Assembly: GCA_021502835.1 (NCBI GenBank)
Contig: JAKFGP010000032.1
Location: 54,193-118,192, forward strand
Source: Streptomyces thinghirensis
GTDB taxonomy: Bacteria; Actinomycetota; Actinomycetia; Streptomycetales; Streptomycetaceae
Direction: 5' to 3'
Length of the DNA stretch: 64,000 bases
The translations under genes and the position numbers were made by a program. The notes beneath the pieces were generated by a model. That model worked only from the letters and a program-made list of their open reading frames with translations. It was not told where the DNA came from and made no database searches. Below, piece after piece: positions 10,824 through 20,473 of the stretch (positions are counted from its first letter, which is position 1; the number at the start of each line of letters is the position of its first letter).

Positions 10824-11689
10824 TCATCCCTTGACTCCGGTCAGCGTGACGCCTCGACGAACGCCTTCTGCGCGAAGAAGAACACGAGATCACGGGGGCC
10901 ATGACCAGCACGGTCGCAGCTGCGTGGTGAGGTTCCAGTCGGTGTGGTGGGCGCCCTTGAAGGACTCCAGGCCGTAGGAGAGGGTCCAGCGCCGGGGTTC
11001 TCGGAGGCGTAGATCTGCGGGCCGGAGTAGTCGTTCCAGGCGTAGAAGAACTGGAAGAGGGCCACGGCCGCGATGCCCGGCTTCGCCATCGGCAGGACGA
11101 CCTTCAGCAGGGTGCGCAGCTCTCCGCAGCCGTCCACCTTCGCCGCGTCCAGGTACTCGTCCGGGATGGTCAGCAGGAACTGCCGCAGCAGGAAGATGGA
11201 GAACGCGTCGCCGAACGCCATCGGGATGATCAGCGGCCAGAGCGTGCCGGACAGGTCGAGCTGCTTCGCCCAGAACAGGTACATCGGGATGATGATCGCC
11301 TGCGGGGGCAGCATCATCATCGAGATCACCAGCATCAGGGACGGGTGCCGGCCCCGGAAGCGGAACTTGCGCCAGCGCGTACGCCACGGGGATTGACGAC
11401 ACCACGGTCAGGACGGGTGCCGAGCCCCGCGTAGAGCAGCGTGTTCCTCCACCAGGTGAGGAAGCCGGGCGTGTCCAGGACCGTGCAGTAGTTCCCACTC
11501 CCAGGTGTGCGGCCACAGGTCGCGGGTGAGGGCCCTGCTGGTCGCTCATCAGCGAGGTGAGGACCACGAAGACGAACGGCAGAGTGAAGAAGAGGGCGGC
11601 GGCGACGCCCAGGGGTGGACGGCGATCCACTCCAGCAGGACGCGGCGGCAGGCGGCGCGCTGTTCGGTCGGAGGCGTGCCGGCCACCAC
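10824..11689 (-). CDS. csnG: Sugar ABC transporter permease (MalG type)
   Basis: About 290 residues with six predicted membrane helices. It carries the EAA loop of binding-protein-dependent permeases (EYLDAAKVDGCGELRTLLKV ... PMAKPGIAAV). Other landmarks are MLVISMMMLPPQAIIIPMYL and the C-terminus GVTLTGVKG before TGA. The GTG pair at 11686/11689 lies about 12 bp after the stop of csnF. It is half of the permease for chitosan-derived oligosaccharides; no ATPase gene is present in the operon. Confidence 0.85.
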
Positions 11690-11700
11690 GGGACGTTCAA

Positions 11701-12664
11701 TTACCTGGGTCGCCGTTCACCTGCCTGGATCAGTCCGCCCCGGCGACGCATCAGCAGCGCCGTGCACGCCATGGCCAGCGCGAACAGCACGAGGGCGACC
11801 ACGCAGGCGGACCGTAGTCGAAGCGCTGGAAGCCGAGGTTGTAGACGAGCTGGGGAGGGTGAGGTCGACTTGTCCGGGTAGCCCGGCTCGAACGACTGGC
11901 CGGAGCCGCCGATGATCCCGGAGGCGACCTTTCCCGCGACCAGCGGCTGCGTGAGTACTGCATGCTCTGGATCACCGTGACCACGGCGAACAGCCGATGG
12001 GCGAGGATGTTCGGCAGCGTGACGAACCGGAACCGCTGCCAGGCCGACGCCCCGTCCAGCTCGGCCGCCTCGTACTCTGCTCCTTCGGTACGTCGAGCAG
12101 CGCCCCCATGAAGATGACCATGAGGTCGCCCACGCCCCACAGCGCGAGCGCGGTCAGCGCCGGCTTGGACCACGCGGAGTCCAGGAACAGCCGGGCGCCG
12201 GTACGCCCCAGTCCTCCAGGACCGAGTTGGACCGGGCCGGTGCCGGGTTGAGGAGGAAGACGAAGGCCAGCGTCGCGGCGACCGGCGGGGCGAGGTAGGG
12301 CAGGTAGAAGAGGGTGCGGAAGACGCCCGCCCCGTCCCTGATCCTCGTGACGATCAGTCCGACCCCGAGTCGAACACCACTCGGCAGGTCACCATCACGA
12401 GGACGAGCCAGAGGGTGTTGCGCAGGGCCGGCCAGAACAGCGGGTAGTCCTGGAAGACGTACGCCCAGTTGTCCAGGAGCCCCGGAACTCCGGGACGCCG
12501 AAGCCGTCGTACCTCATCAGCGAAGTACACGGTGGACACCAGCGGATAGGCGAAGACGCCGAACCCGACGATCCACGGTGACATGAAGGCCGCCGTCCGG
12601 CATTGCGAGGCCCGGCGCTTCGCGCGGAGAGAGTGTTCGCGGTATTCGCGGTGTTCGTGGTCAT
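11701..12664 (-). CDS. csnF: Sugar ABC transporter permease (MalF type)
   Basis: About 320 residues, inner-membrane permease. Landmarks: MSPWIVGFGVFAYPLVSTVY, VFQDYPLFWPALRNTLWLVL, EAA loop YEAAELDGASAWQRFRFVTL with PNIL, and VYNLGFQRFDYGPA near the end, typical of MalF-type actinobacterial permeases. ATG 12664 is 6 bp past the csnE stop. It pairs with csnG. Four or more frame jumps. Confidence 0.85.
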
Positions 12665-12670
12665 GGACCG

Positions 12671-14002
12671 CTACTTCGTCTGCTCGATGTCGCGGTCGAT
12701 CTGCGCGGCGGTCTTCGCCAGCCCGGCCTCGAGGTCCTTCACCCTGCCCGACTCGTACTGGTAGCCGAAGTCCTGGAGCGTAGCTGGTACGTGGAGCCGT
12801 TGACGGAGGCCGGCGGGGAGTTCGACTCGGGGTGCTGGGCGATGTCCATAAGGTCTTGAACGCCGGGTCGGTCTTCAGGTCGGGCGACTTCAGGGCCGGG
12901 AACGTGGAGGGCACGTTGCGGATCGCGTTGGCGAAGGCGACGACGGCCCCGGTGTCGGTCGTCATGTACTTCACCAGTTCCCAGGCGGCGTTCTGCTTCT
13001 GGCTCCTGGGCGATGCCCATGACCGTCCCGGAGAGGAAGCCCTTGCCGTACTCGTCCACCTCGTCGTCGGCGACGGGCAGCGGCGCGGTGCCGATCTCAA
13101 AGTCGGCGCCCGCGTCCTTCGCCATGCCGAGCCGCCACTCGCCGTCGAGCTGCATGGCCACCTGACCGGTGTGGAAGGGGTGCTTCGCGCCCCACTCGTC
13201 GCCGAAGGTGTTGCGGTACTTCTCCAGCTTCCCGAAGCCGCCGAGGTCGTCGACGAGCTTCTTCTGGTACCTGAACATCTCCGCGAAGGCCGGGTCCTCG
13301 GCGACGTTGGACTTGCCGTTCTCGTCGAAGTACGCGTGGTCCCCACTGGGACGTAGTGGTCGACCACGGTCTCGTAGCCGTGGTAGTTCGGCATGAAGCC
13401 GAGCTGCTCGTAGCCGTCCCCTTGGGTTTGGTGAGCTTCTTCGTCACCTCGGTGAACTCCGACCAGGTCTTCGGCGGCTGTTCGATCCCGGCCGCCTCGA
13501 AGGCGTCCTTGTTGTAGTAGAGGCCGTGGGCGTCGCCGAGCAGCGCGCAGGGCGCAGCGCGTGCCCTCGAACTGCGTGTAGTCCAGCATCGGCTTCGGGA
13601 TGAGCGCCTCCAGGTCGAGGCTTCGACTTCTCGACGAAGAGCTTCAGGTCGAGGAACGCCCCGAGGGCAGACCTTGCCGATGTTGGAGGTGGTGAACGAC
13701 GACACCACGTCGGGCCGCTGGGACCACCCGCGCGCAGGGCCTGGTTGAGCTTGTCGTCGTTGATGTTGCCGACGACCTTCACCTTGATGTTGGGGTGCGC
13801 CTGCTCGAAACGGTCCACGTTCCGCCTGTACGGCCTTCACCTCGGCGGGCGCGCTCCAGCCGTGCCAGAAGGTGATGGTGGTCTCGGCGTTCGGGTCGTC
13901 CGTGGCGCCGGTGTCGGACTGACCGGTGCAGGCGGTGGCGGGGAGGGTGAGGGAGGCGGAGGCGGCGACCGCGAGGACCGCTTTTCTGGATATTCCGGGC
14001 AT
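12671..14002 (-). CDS. csnE: Oligosaccharide-binding lipoprotein
   Basis: Family 1 extracellular solute-binding protein, about 440 residues. The signal peptide ends in the lipobox LPATACTG, so it is anchored by a lipidated Cys. Typical features: ETTITFWHGWSAPAEVKAV, NIKVKVVGNINDDKLNQAL, GLYYNKDAFEAAGIEQPPKT, WELVKYMTTDTGAVVAFAN. It captures chitosan-derived glucosamine oligosaccharides for CsnFG. ATG 14002 with GGGAGA just upstream; 82 bp separate it from csnR. Frame jumps near 13010, 13340, 13560, 13640, 13680 and 13820. Confidence 0.85.
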
Positions 14003-14084
14003 GGCGGGTCTCCCTGGGGCAAGGGTGGGAGGGACAGGAGTGGGAAGGACGTGGCGGAAAGGGCGTGAGCGTGAGCGGGGTGCT

Positions 14085-15340
14085 TCAGCGCGAGGTGTCG
14101 AAGGCCTCGTCGCGGGTGGTGGCCAGCGCGCTCTCCAGCGCGCCGCGCAGGACGGGATGCTCGATCACGTCACCGACGACGAGCCGGGGCCTGGACGCGG
14201 CCAGCTCCTCCACTCGTCCTGGACCAGGGCGCGCAGCGCCTCACCGCCCGCGGTGAGCGAGGTGGCCGCTCAGGACCGCCCAAGTTCGGGGTCCAGGACG
14301 GAGACGAGGAGGCGAGCACGACCGGTGGCCAGTCGGGTGGCGTACGTCCGGAGCAGGCGGCGGTGCGGGTCGTTGTCGTTGTCGTCGTCAGTGTCGTCGG
14401 CGGCCCGCGCTGCCCGGGCGACGAGGGCGGCGGCGACCTCGTAGTACGACCCGGAGGGCACGGAAGTGACGCCGAGCTCCCGGGCCAGGCCGGCCAGGGC
14501 CTGGGAACCGGCCAGCTCCTGGAAGCCGCCGCGCCCGTGGACGGCGACCTTGCAGGCCAGCGGGGCGCCGGGCACCGGCAGGACTCGACCTCGCCCGCGC
14601 CGCCGGTCCGGCCGCAGTGCAGCCGGCCGCCGAGCACCAGGGCGGCGCCCAGGCCTCCCTGGTTCCACAGCAGGACGAAGTCCTCGTGGCCCGGCCGCGC
14701 CGAGGCGCTGTTCGGCCACGGCGGCGAGGTTCACGTCGTTCTCGTACTCGAGCCCTGGCATCGGCAGGGCGGCGGCGAGTTCGCCGAGGAGGGTCGGGGA
14801 GTACCAGCCGGGCAGGTGGGAGGCGTAGCGCAGCCGCCCGGTGCCCGGGTCGAAGGCGCCTGGGGTGCCGATGACGAGGCGGCGGACGTCGTCCCGGGCG
14901 AGTCCGGCGGCCTTCACCGCGCCGTCGAGCGCGTCGGTGACCTGCTGGACGACGGGGTGGCGGCCCGGCCGGCGGGGTGGGCAGTTCGTGCCGGCCGACC
15001 GTGCGCCCCGTGATGACGTCGGCGACCGCCGCGAGGCCGGTCCGGGGTGACGTCGAGTCCGGCGGCGTACGCGGCGGCCGGGTTGACTCTCGTAGAGCTG
15101 GGCGCCGGGTCCGGGGCGGCCTCCGTCGAAACAACCTGGCCGGCCAGCACGAGTCCTCGCCGCCTCCAGGCGGGCCAGCAGTTGGGAGGCGGTCGGCTTC
15201 GACAGGCCGGTGGTAGCTTGCCGATCCGGGTGCGGGACAGCGGGCCGTGCTCCAGCAGGAGGTCCAGGGCGGCCCGGTCGTTCATGGCGCACAGGACGCG
15301 CGGGGGTGCCCGGGCGTGCCTTGGCGGTTCCTGCAACCAC
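14085..15340 (-). CDS. csnR: ROK-family repressor of the csn operon
   Basis: About 415 residues. An N-terminal winged helix-turn-helix (DLLLEHGPLSRTRIGKL ... SKPTASQLLARLEAA) precedes a ROK sugar-kinase-like domain (GTPGAFDPGTGRLRYASHLP, LEYENDVNLAAVAEQRLGAA). CsnR is known in Streptomyces lividans as the repressor of the chitosanase gene and of its own operon. The start is GTG 15340; ATG 15285 (MNDRAALDLLLEHG) is an alternative. A 13-bp perfect palindrome about 100 bp upstream is the likely operator. Confidence 0.85.
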
Positions 15341-15441
15341 GTGCCTTCACCCCTGCCTCTCGACCGCTCAGTTTTTCAGTGCCCGGTGGAGGAAGTCCAC
15401 CGGCCGCCGTTGTCCGGCGGTGAGCGGGATCCGAGTCTGTT

Positions 15442-15454
15442 AGGAAAGTTTCCT
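15442..15454. promoter_or_regulatory. Probable CsnR operator
   Basis: Perfect 13-bp palindrome AGGAAAGTTTCCT, centred on G15448, 102 bp upstream of the csnR start. It matches my memory of the CsnR box found upstream of Streptomyces chitosanase genes. It would make the csn operon self-regulated and induced by chitosan oligosaccharides. Confidence 0.75.
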
Positions 15455-15498
15455 GTTGGCCCGGAAACGTAGAGCCGCCGCCAGAGGGGCGTCAGAGA

Positions 15499-15544
15499 GC
15501 GCTCCCCCGAGACGACGCGGTCGTCGCCTCGGGAAGGGGAGCGC
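15499..15544 (-). terminator. Long hairpin after the mscS-like gene
   Basis: Stepwise inverted repeat: GCGCTCCCC/GGGGAGCGC outside, CGAG/CTCG and GACGAC/GTCGTC inside. It lies 10 bp beyond the stop of the minus-strand MscS gene and is a strong transcription terminator candidate. Confidence 0.7.
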
Positions 15545-15553
15545 GGGCCGGAT

Positions 15554-16754
15554 CTACTTGGTGGTGCTCGTCGGGGGGATCCGGGGACGCCGCGACGGAC
15601 TGCGGCGACACCGTGTTCGCGTACGCCGACGGCGCCGCGACGCCATGGCCGTCGGGTCGGGGCGGCCGCGGCCGGCTGCCCCGGGATCTTCGGGACCGCC
15701 GACGATCTGGATGTTGGCCGCGTCGAAGGCCCGCTTGATGCGCCAAGCGCAGCTCGCGCTCGACGGTGGCGGACTTGCCGGGCATGGTCTTCGCGGAGAC
15801 CCGCACCACCATCGAGTCGAGCAGTACGGATCCAGGCCGAGCACTTCGATCGGGCCCCAGAGCATCTCGTTCCAGGGCTCTTCCTTGCCCATCCGCTCGC
15901 CGACGGCGGCGATGATCTCCTTCACCTTGTCCAGGTCCTCGGCGGAGCGGACGGTCACGTCCACACCGGCCGTCGACCAGCCCTGGGAGAGGTTGCCGAT
16001 CCGCTTGACCTCGCCGTTGCCGGACGTACCAGATCTCCGCCGTTGTCGCCGCGCAGCTTGGTGCACCCACAGCCCGACCTCGATGACCTCGCCGGAGGCC
16101 ACGCCCGCGTCGATGCTGTCGCCGACCCGTACTGGTCCTCCAGGATCATGAAGACGCCGGAGAGGAAGTCGGTGACCAGGTTGCGGGCGCCGAAGCCGAT
16201 CACCGCCACGCCGGCGACACCGGCGGACGCGAGCAGCGGCGCGCAGGTTGATCTGGAAGGTGCCGAGGACCATCAGGGCGGCGGTGCCGAGGATGAGGAA
16301 GCTGGCCACCGAGCGCAGTACGGAGCCGATGGCCTTGAGGCGCTGTCGGCGCCGCTCGGCGTTGACCAGCAGGCCGCTCAGCGCGGTGCTGGTGCCTGTC
16401 GGCCCTGCGGTTCATCCGCTCGATCAGCTTGGTGGACGCAGTCCCGCCACCACCCTGGCACCGCCGCTATCACCACGATCAGCAGCACCTGGCAGCCCGA
16501 TCGCGGTTTCGCCACGTCGACCAGTTCTCCTCGACCCAGCCGGCGGCGTTCGTCGCGCTCTTCTGGGCGTCCTGGGCGAAGGCACTCGCCGGGGCCGTCG
16601 GGGACGGCGACGGGGACGGCGACGAACCGGCGGCCGACAGGACGGCGGCGGACAGGGACACGGCGGTATACCTCCAGATGCGGCGGCCGCCCTCCCCGCC
16701 GGGCGGGGCCAAGGTCCAGCTCGAGGTCCGGTCCATGGTCATGGAAAAGGTCAT
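15554..16754 (-). CDS. MscS-type mechanosensitive channel
   Basis: Small-conductance mechanosensitive channel homologue, about 390 residues. It has a signal-like N-terminus, a membrane segment (LQVLLIVVIAAV), then the conserved pore region SFLILGTAALMVLGTFQINL and AVIGFGARNLVTDFLSGVFM. The beta domain follows (YGVGDSIDAGVASGEVIEVG ... RNGEVKRIGNLSQGW). It would release solutes on hypo-osmotic shock. The start is uncertain between ATG 16754, 16742 and 16736. A Ser/Pro/Arg-rich tail ends at TAG 15554. Frame jumps near 16420, 16370, 16240, 16120, 16040, 15830 and 15745. Confidence 0.85.
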
Positions 16755-16998
16755 CGGACGGGCAGGAAGCACCACTAACGGGCGCACCAGGCGCGGATCG
16801 GCCCGAAAAGGTCGGGAGAGACGGTACTTGCCCGCAGCCCGAACTGGTCACGGTCGTGGGGATGCATTCCGTGTGGTCGAAAACACTCCCGGCCAGCCTG
16901 CCGGGACATGGTGGCGCTTCCACCAGCCATGAGGGGAGACTGACTAAGGATCGTCCCGGCGCGAGCCACCGCGCCGCCGGCGTACAAGGGAGGCATCC

Positions 16999-17543
16999 GT
17001 GCCGCATGTCCTGGTTCTCAACGCGTCTTACGAGCCACTCGGCGTCGTACCGCTCCGCCGCGCTTTCTCGTCCTCGTCCTCGAGAACAAGGCCTATGCCT
17101 TGAGGAACGGCCGGCGCCTATCTGCACAGCGCGACCGTCACCGTGCCCGCACCCAGCGTGGTCCGGCTCGGGCGATTCGTGCGGGTGATGCCCTGCACCG
17201 GGGGCCCGTCCCGCTCACCAGGCGGGCGCTCTTCGCGCGCGACGGGGGCCGCTGCATGTATGCGGCGCCGTCGCCACCAGCGTCGACCACGTCATCCCGC
17301 GCAGTCGCGGGGCCTCCACGCGTGGGACAACGTCGTCGTGGCGTCCTGCCGCCGCTGCAACCACGTCAAGGCCGACCGGCACCTCGGCGAGATCGGCTGG
17401 CGCCTGCGCCACAACCCGCCCCGCCCACCGGCCTGGCCTGGCGCATCATCGGCACGGGCCATAGGGACCCGCGCTGGCTGCCGTACTTGCAGCCGTACGG
17501 CGCGGAGGACGCCATGGCCCGGATCGACGGCATTTCCGCCTGA
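16999..17543 (+). CDS. HNH endonuclease
   Basis: About 180 residues, family starting PHVLVLNASYEPLGVVPLRR. The HNH core reads RRALFARDGGRCMY(C)G, SVDHVIPRSRGG and CRRCNHVKADRHL; the second Cys of the first CxxC is broken by a frame jump. It ends in PYGAEDAMARIDGISA. GTG 16999 follows AAGGGAGG at 16986. This stand-alone HNH protein is common in Streptomyces; its target is unknown. No adjacent methyltransferase suggests a restriction system. Confidence 0.85.
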
Positions 17544-17549
17544 CGGTCG

Positions 17550-18038
17550 GGCCTTCGCGCACGCCGGGCCGGGTTCGCTCGAGCGCACCCAGTTCTTCAG
17601 CGACTCGGTGTCCAGAGCGATCCCGACCGGCTCGGGAGGCGCGACCTCCTTGCCGAAGGGCAGCGTCTGCACAGTCTCGGTACCGTCTTCCGTCCGGCCG
17701 GCTGTGCACCTTCACCTCGCAGAGCGTCCCGGTCGATCAGGAGCTGGACGGGGATGCCGGTCTCGGCGTAGACCCGGGGCTTCTCGGACACGGTCGCGCC
17801 GGTCGGTGTCCGAGTCGTACGAGGTGACCTCGACGACCATGAGGACGGGGTGGCGTCGGCTCATGGCATGACACGCGTGAGCCACTGGATGACGCGTCCT
17901 CGGGTTCCGTCCGGCCAGGCCTTCTCGGCCGGGCGTTCGTCGATGAGTTCCAGTTGTGCAGCCCTCCCTGGTCCGGGCGGCGTGGCGGGGCTGTTCCTCA
18001 AACTGGACTGTCACCGCTCCGGCGGGGTGTGGGGACAT
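17550..18038 (-). pseudogene. Uma2-family nuclease gene with internal deletion
   Basis: The 5' part (MSPHPAGAVTVQFEEQ ... LELIDERPAEKAW) and the 3' part (VLMVVEVTSYDSDTDRRDRV, EKPRVYAETGIPVQLLIDRD, PVGIALDTESLKNWVR) match the start and end of a Streptomyces Uma2 (DUF820) protein. The roughly 50 central residues that I expect between WLTR and VLMVVEV are missing, and with them the acidic residue that starts the PD-(D/E)XK site. It is probably inactive unless the gap is an assembly loss. The ATG at 18038 lies within the end of the upstream anti-sigma-like gene. The 3' end is not fixed. Confidence 0.5.
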
Positions 18039-18383
18039 CCACTCGGCGTACACGGTCTTGCCGACGGTCCAAGGCTCCCATCCCCATCGGTCGGCCAGCG
18101 CCCCGACCAGCTGGAAGTCCCCGCCCGAACTGCTCGTCGACTGCCCCGACCGGGCGCGGGCGGGGCGGCCGCTCGCCCCGAGGATCACTCACCTCTACCC
18201 GGAGGATCCGGCGATCGAGTGCAGCGACGGGGGCCAGGTCTCCGGCGAGGTCCGGCTGTCCCCACTCGGCCACGAGCCGCGCGGCCCGGCGCCGGGCGAG
18301 GGGGCGCTGCGCTGGGTGGGGTGTAGTCGAGGCGGTCCTCGTGGAGGAGCGCTGGTAGGGGCGAGGGGCACGGGTTCTGTCAT
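17998..18383 (-). CDS. Anti-sigma-factor-like HATPase protein
   Basis: Small RsbW-type ATP-binding protein, about 130 residues: MTEPVPLAPTSA, LVAEWGQPDLAGDLA, LRVEVSDPRGERPPRP and the C-terminal box FQLVGALADRWGWEPWTVGK typical of Streptomyces anti-sigma/anti-anti-sigma regulators. The N-box region is damaged by frame jumps near 18330, 18215 and 18130. It is divergent from the XRE-DUF5753 gene. RsbW-like, WhiJ-like and DUF397 genes commonly occur together in Streptomyces (whiJ/abaA-type loci). Its end is uncertain because the frame runs on into the Uma2 remnant. Confidence 0.7.
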
Positions 18384-18582
18384 GGAGAGGTGCCTTCTGG
18401 GGTTGGGGGCGGTGGTTCTGCCGTGCCTCCGTGTCGGCAGGACGGTGCGCTTCCGCCGGGAGTGGTCCACGGAGTGAGCGGCTGGATACTGAACGTAGTG
18501 GCCCATGTGCCGCGGTGCAACTAGTTCAGAGACATTTGTCTCCGTTACGTCTCCAGTGGATCGCGTCCGACAACATGTGGGG

Positions 18583-19467
18583 GTGACTCGAACCACGCAA
18601 CTCGGGAACCGGACGTCAACTGTGCTCGGGCGCGGGCTCGGTGGAGAACTCCTGCGACTGCGGGACGCTGCGGCCAAGACGCAGCAGCAGGCAGCCGAGG
18701 TCATCAGTGCGACCAACTCGAAGATCGTCAAGATGGAACGCGGCTGGGTGCCGATGCGTGATCCGGATATTCGTGCGCTGTGCGAGTTCTACGGCCTGGC
18801 GGACCGGAAGCCGTGGCCCAGCTACTGGAACTGGCCGGGCTGGACCGTGAGAGGCGCAAGGCGAAGGGGTGGTGGCAGGACCTGCCCCATCCTGGCGCGC
18901 TGACCGAGTACATCGCCATGGAAGACGCTGCCAGTCGCGTACGCACATGGCAGCTCTCGCTTGTGCCGGGCCTTTTCCAGACCCCTGAATACGCGCGGTC
19001 GCTGGCGGTCAGCGAAGGTGTCGGCTCTTGGGAGGACCCTGCGGAGATCGAGCGGATCGTCGACATCCGGATGCGTCGGCAGGATCGTTTGGTGGGTGAG
19101 CGCCCGCTGGGGTGTATGCCGTCGTCTGGGAGGCGGCGTTGCGGCAGTTGATCGGCGGGTCCGGGACGATGCGAGGACAGCTCGAAAGGCTCCTGGAGGT
19201 CGCCGAACTGGAGAACGTCCGCCTTCAGGTTCTGCCGTTCCATGCTGGGGGCTCACCCGTGCATCACGGGCCCGTTCACCATCTTGTCGTTCAATCAGGC
19301 CGAGGTGGTGGATGTGGTCCAGGCCGACACCATCGCGTCCAGCGTGTGGGTGGAGAACGAAGCGGCGAGCAGCGAGTACGGCGACCTCTTCGATCGCATT
19401 GGCCCGGCGGAGCCTGGCCCAGCGTGATTCCACTCGCCTCATCGAGGCCATCCGACAGGAGATGTGA
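18583..19467 (+). CDS. XRE-family regulator with DUF5753 (WhiJ-like)
   Basis: About 295 residues. The N-terminal helix-turn-helix (GGELLRLRDAAAKTQQQAAE, SATNSKIVKMERGW) is followed by the DUF5753 domain (SLVPGLFQTPEYARSLAVSE, RQDRLVGERPL, LLEVAELENVRLQVLPFHAG, WVENEAASSEYGDLFDRIA). This is the WhiJ type, linked to developmental and antibiotic control in Streptomyces. GTG 18583 sits after a G-rich site. TGA 19467 is 3 bp before the DUF397 start, so the two are co-transcribed. Two or three frame jumps. Confidence 0.88.
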
Positions 19468-19470
19468 CCG

Positions 19471-19675
19471 GTGTACGAATTCGACTTCGTGAAGTCCAGC
19501 TACAGCAACACCTCTGGTGAATGTGTCGAGGTCGCCCTCAACGTTCCCGGGGTGGTGGCCGTCCGCGACTTCCAAGAGGCCCGCCGGCGAGCCGATACTT
19601 CGCGTCGCGCCGCAGGCCTGGGTTCGGTTCGCGGGGGAGTTGGGGTCGTGCCCGCTCAAGGACGGCTCCATGTGA
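19471..19675 (+). CDS. DUF397 small protein
   Basis: About 67 residues: FVKSSYSNTSGECVEVAL, VVAVRDS(K) and, after a one-base jump near 19573, PILRVAPQAWVRFAGELG then SCPLKDGSM and TGA. This is the usual DUF397 shape, found next to WhiJ-like XRE proteins, which it is thought to bind or antagonise. GTG 19471 directly follows the upstream stop. Its 3' end overlaps the convergent methyltransferase gene by 20 bp. Confidence 0.88.
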
Positions 19676-20318
19676 GTGTGTAGCGCCAGAAGAGCCGGCG
19701 ACGCAGCCGGGCGCCGGGCAGGGCCGTGCGGGCTGCTTCGGTGATGTCGGAGAAGGGCATGTCGGCCGGTCGGGTCCGGGCGGTCATCGAGGTGGGCGGG
19801 GCGGCACGCCGGCCCTGTTCTTGAGCCACCCGGTGGCCGCGTTCAGCGGGACGGCGGCCGCGCCGAGGAGGTGGTCCGAGGGCGGTCCGCGGCCGGAAGA
19901 GGCCGACGACGACCAGGGTGCCGCCGGGAGCCAGGTGCCGGCGGAACGTGCTGAGAACCTCGGTGAACGGCAGATGGTGGATGGTGGCGACGCAGGTGAT
20001 GACGTCGTGCGGTCCGGCGGGGAGTCCCGTCAGGGCGTCCGCGACGGTGAAGGACGCCGCCGTCGCCTCCGGGGTCAGCGCGCGTGCCTGCGAGGTGATC
20101 ACAGGGTCGGCGTCGACGCCGTGGACTTCGTCGGCGCGGGTGGCGAGAAGCCGGGCCAGGTCACCGCTGCCGGAACCGACGTCCAGCGCGCTGCCGAACC
20201 GGTGGGGGAGTTGCCGCAGGACCCAGCGGTGGTAGTGGGCGTTGTGGTCCCAAGGGTGAGCGGCGTTGAAGTGGTCGAGCGCCTGGAGGAGCCGATGAGC
20301 CGGGTGACGCCATGTCAT
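19656..20318 (-). CDS. Class I SAM-dependent methyltransferase
   Basis: About 220 residues, largely in one frame. Motif I is SALDVGSGSGDLARLLA, motif II VHGVDADPVI, with ADALTGLP, DVITCVATIHHLPF and PGGTLVVVGLFRP further on. This is the UbiE/type-11 methyltransferase fold. The substrate cannot be told. ATG 20318 (MTWRHPAHRLL). A 20-bp near-perfect palindrome 44 bp upstream suggests control by a TetR-like protein, but no such gene is adjacent. Confidence 0.85.
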   Translation of the reverse strand: MTWRHPAHRLLQALDHFNAAHPWDHNAHYHRWVLRQLPHRFGSALDVGSGSGDLARLLATRADEVHGVDADPVITSQARALTPEATAASFTVADALTGLPAGPHDVITCVATIHHLPFTEVLSTFRRHLAPGGTLVVVGLFRPRTALGPPPRRGRRPAERGHRVAQEQGRRAAPPTSMTARTRPADMPFSDITEAARTALPGARLRRRLFWRYTLTWSRP

Positions 20319-20361
20319 TCCTCACCCGTGAACACTCACGCCCCGACTGTCCTCAAGCCAC

Positions 20362-20381
20362 TCATTTGAGCGCCCAAATGA
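20362..20381. promoter_or_regulatory. TetR-type palindromic operator
   Basis: TCATTTGAGCGCCCAAATGA: two perfect 7-bp arms (TCATTTG/CAAATGA) around AGCGCC, with one mismatched pair in the centre. It lies between the methyltransferase start (20318) and the convergently placed end of the ABC permease gene. The sequence class resembles TetR-family operators in Streptomyces; the regulator is not in this window. Confidence 0.55.
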
Positions 20382-20473
20382 CAGATTACCCGCCGAATGT
20401 TCACGTCTTTCGGTACGGCCCCGCCCCTCGCCCTCGCCAGGACGGAGGAGCCCCTCTGCCCGTCTCGGGTTCG

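Noticed and set aside
17712..18188. True fusion of anti-sigma ATPase and Uma2 nuclease
   Set aside because: The start of an Uma2 protein (MSPHPAGAV...) lies within the frame and the region has known indels, so two overlapping genes are more likely.
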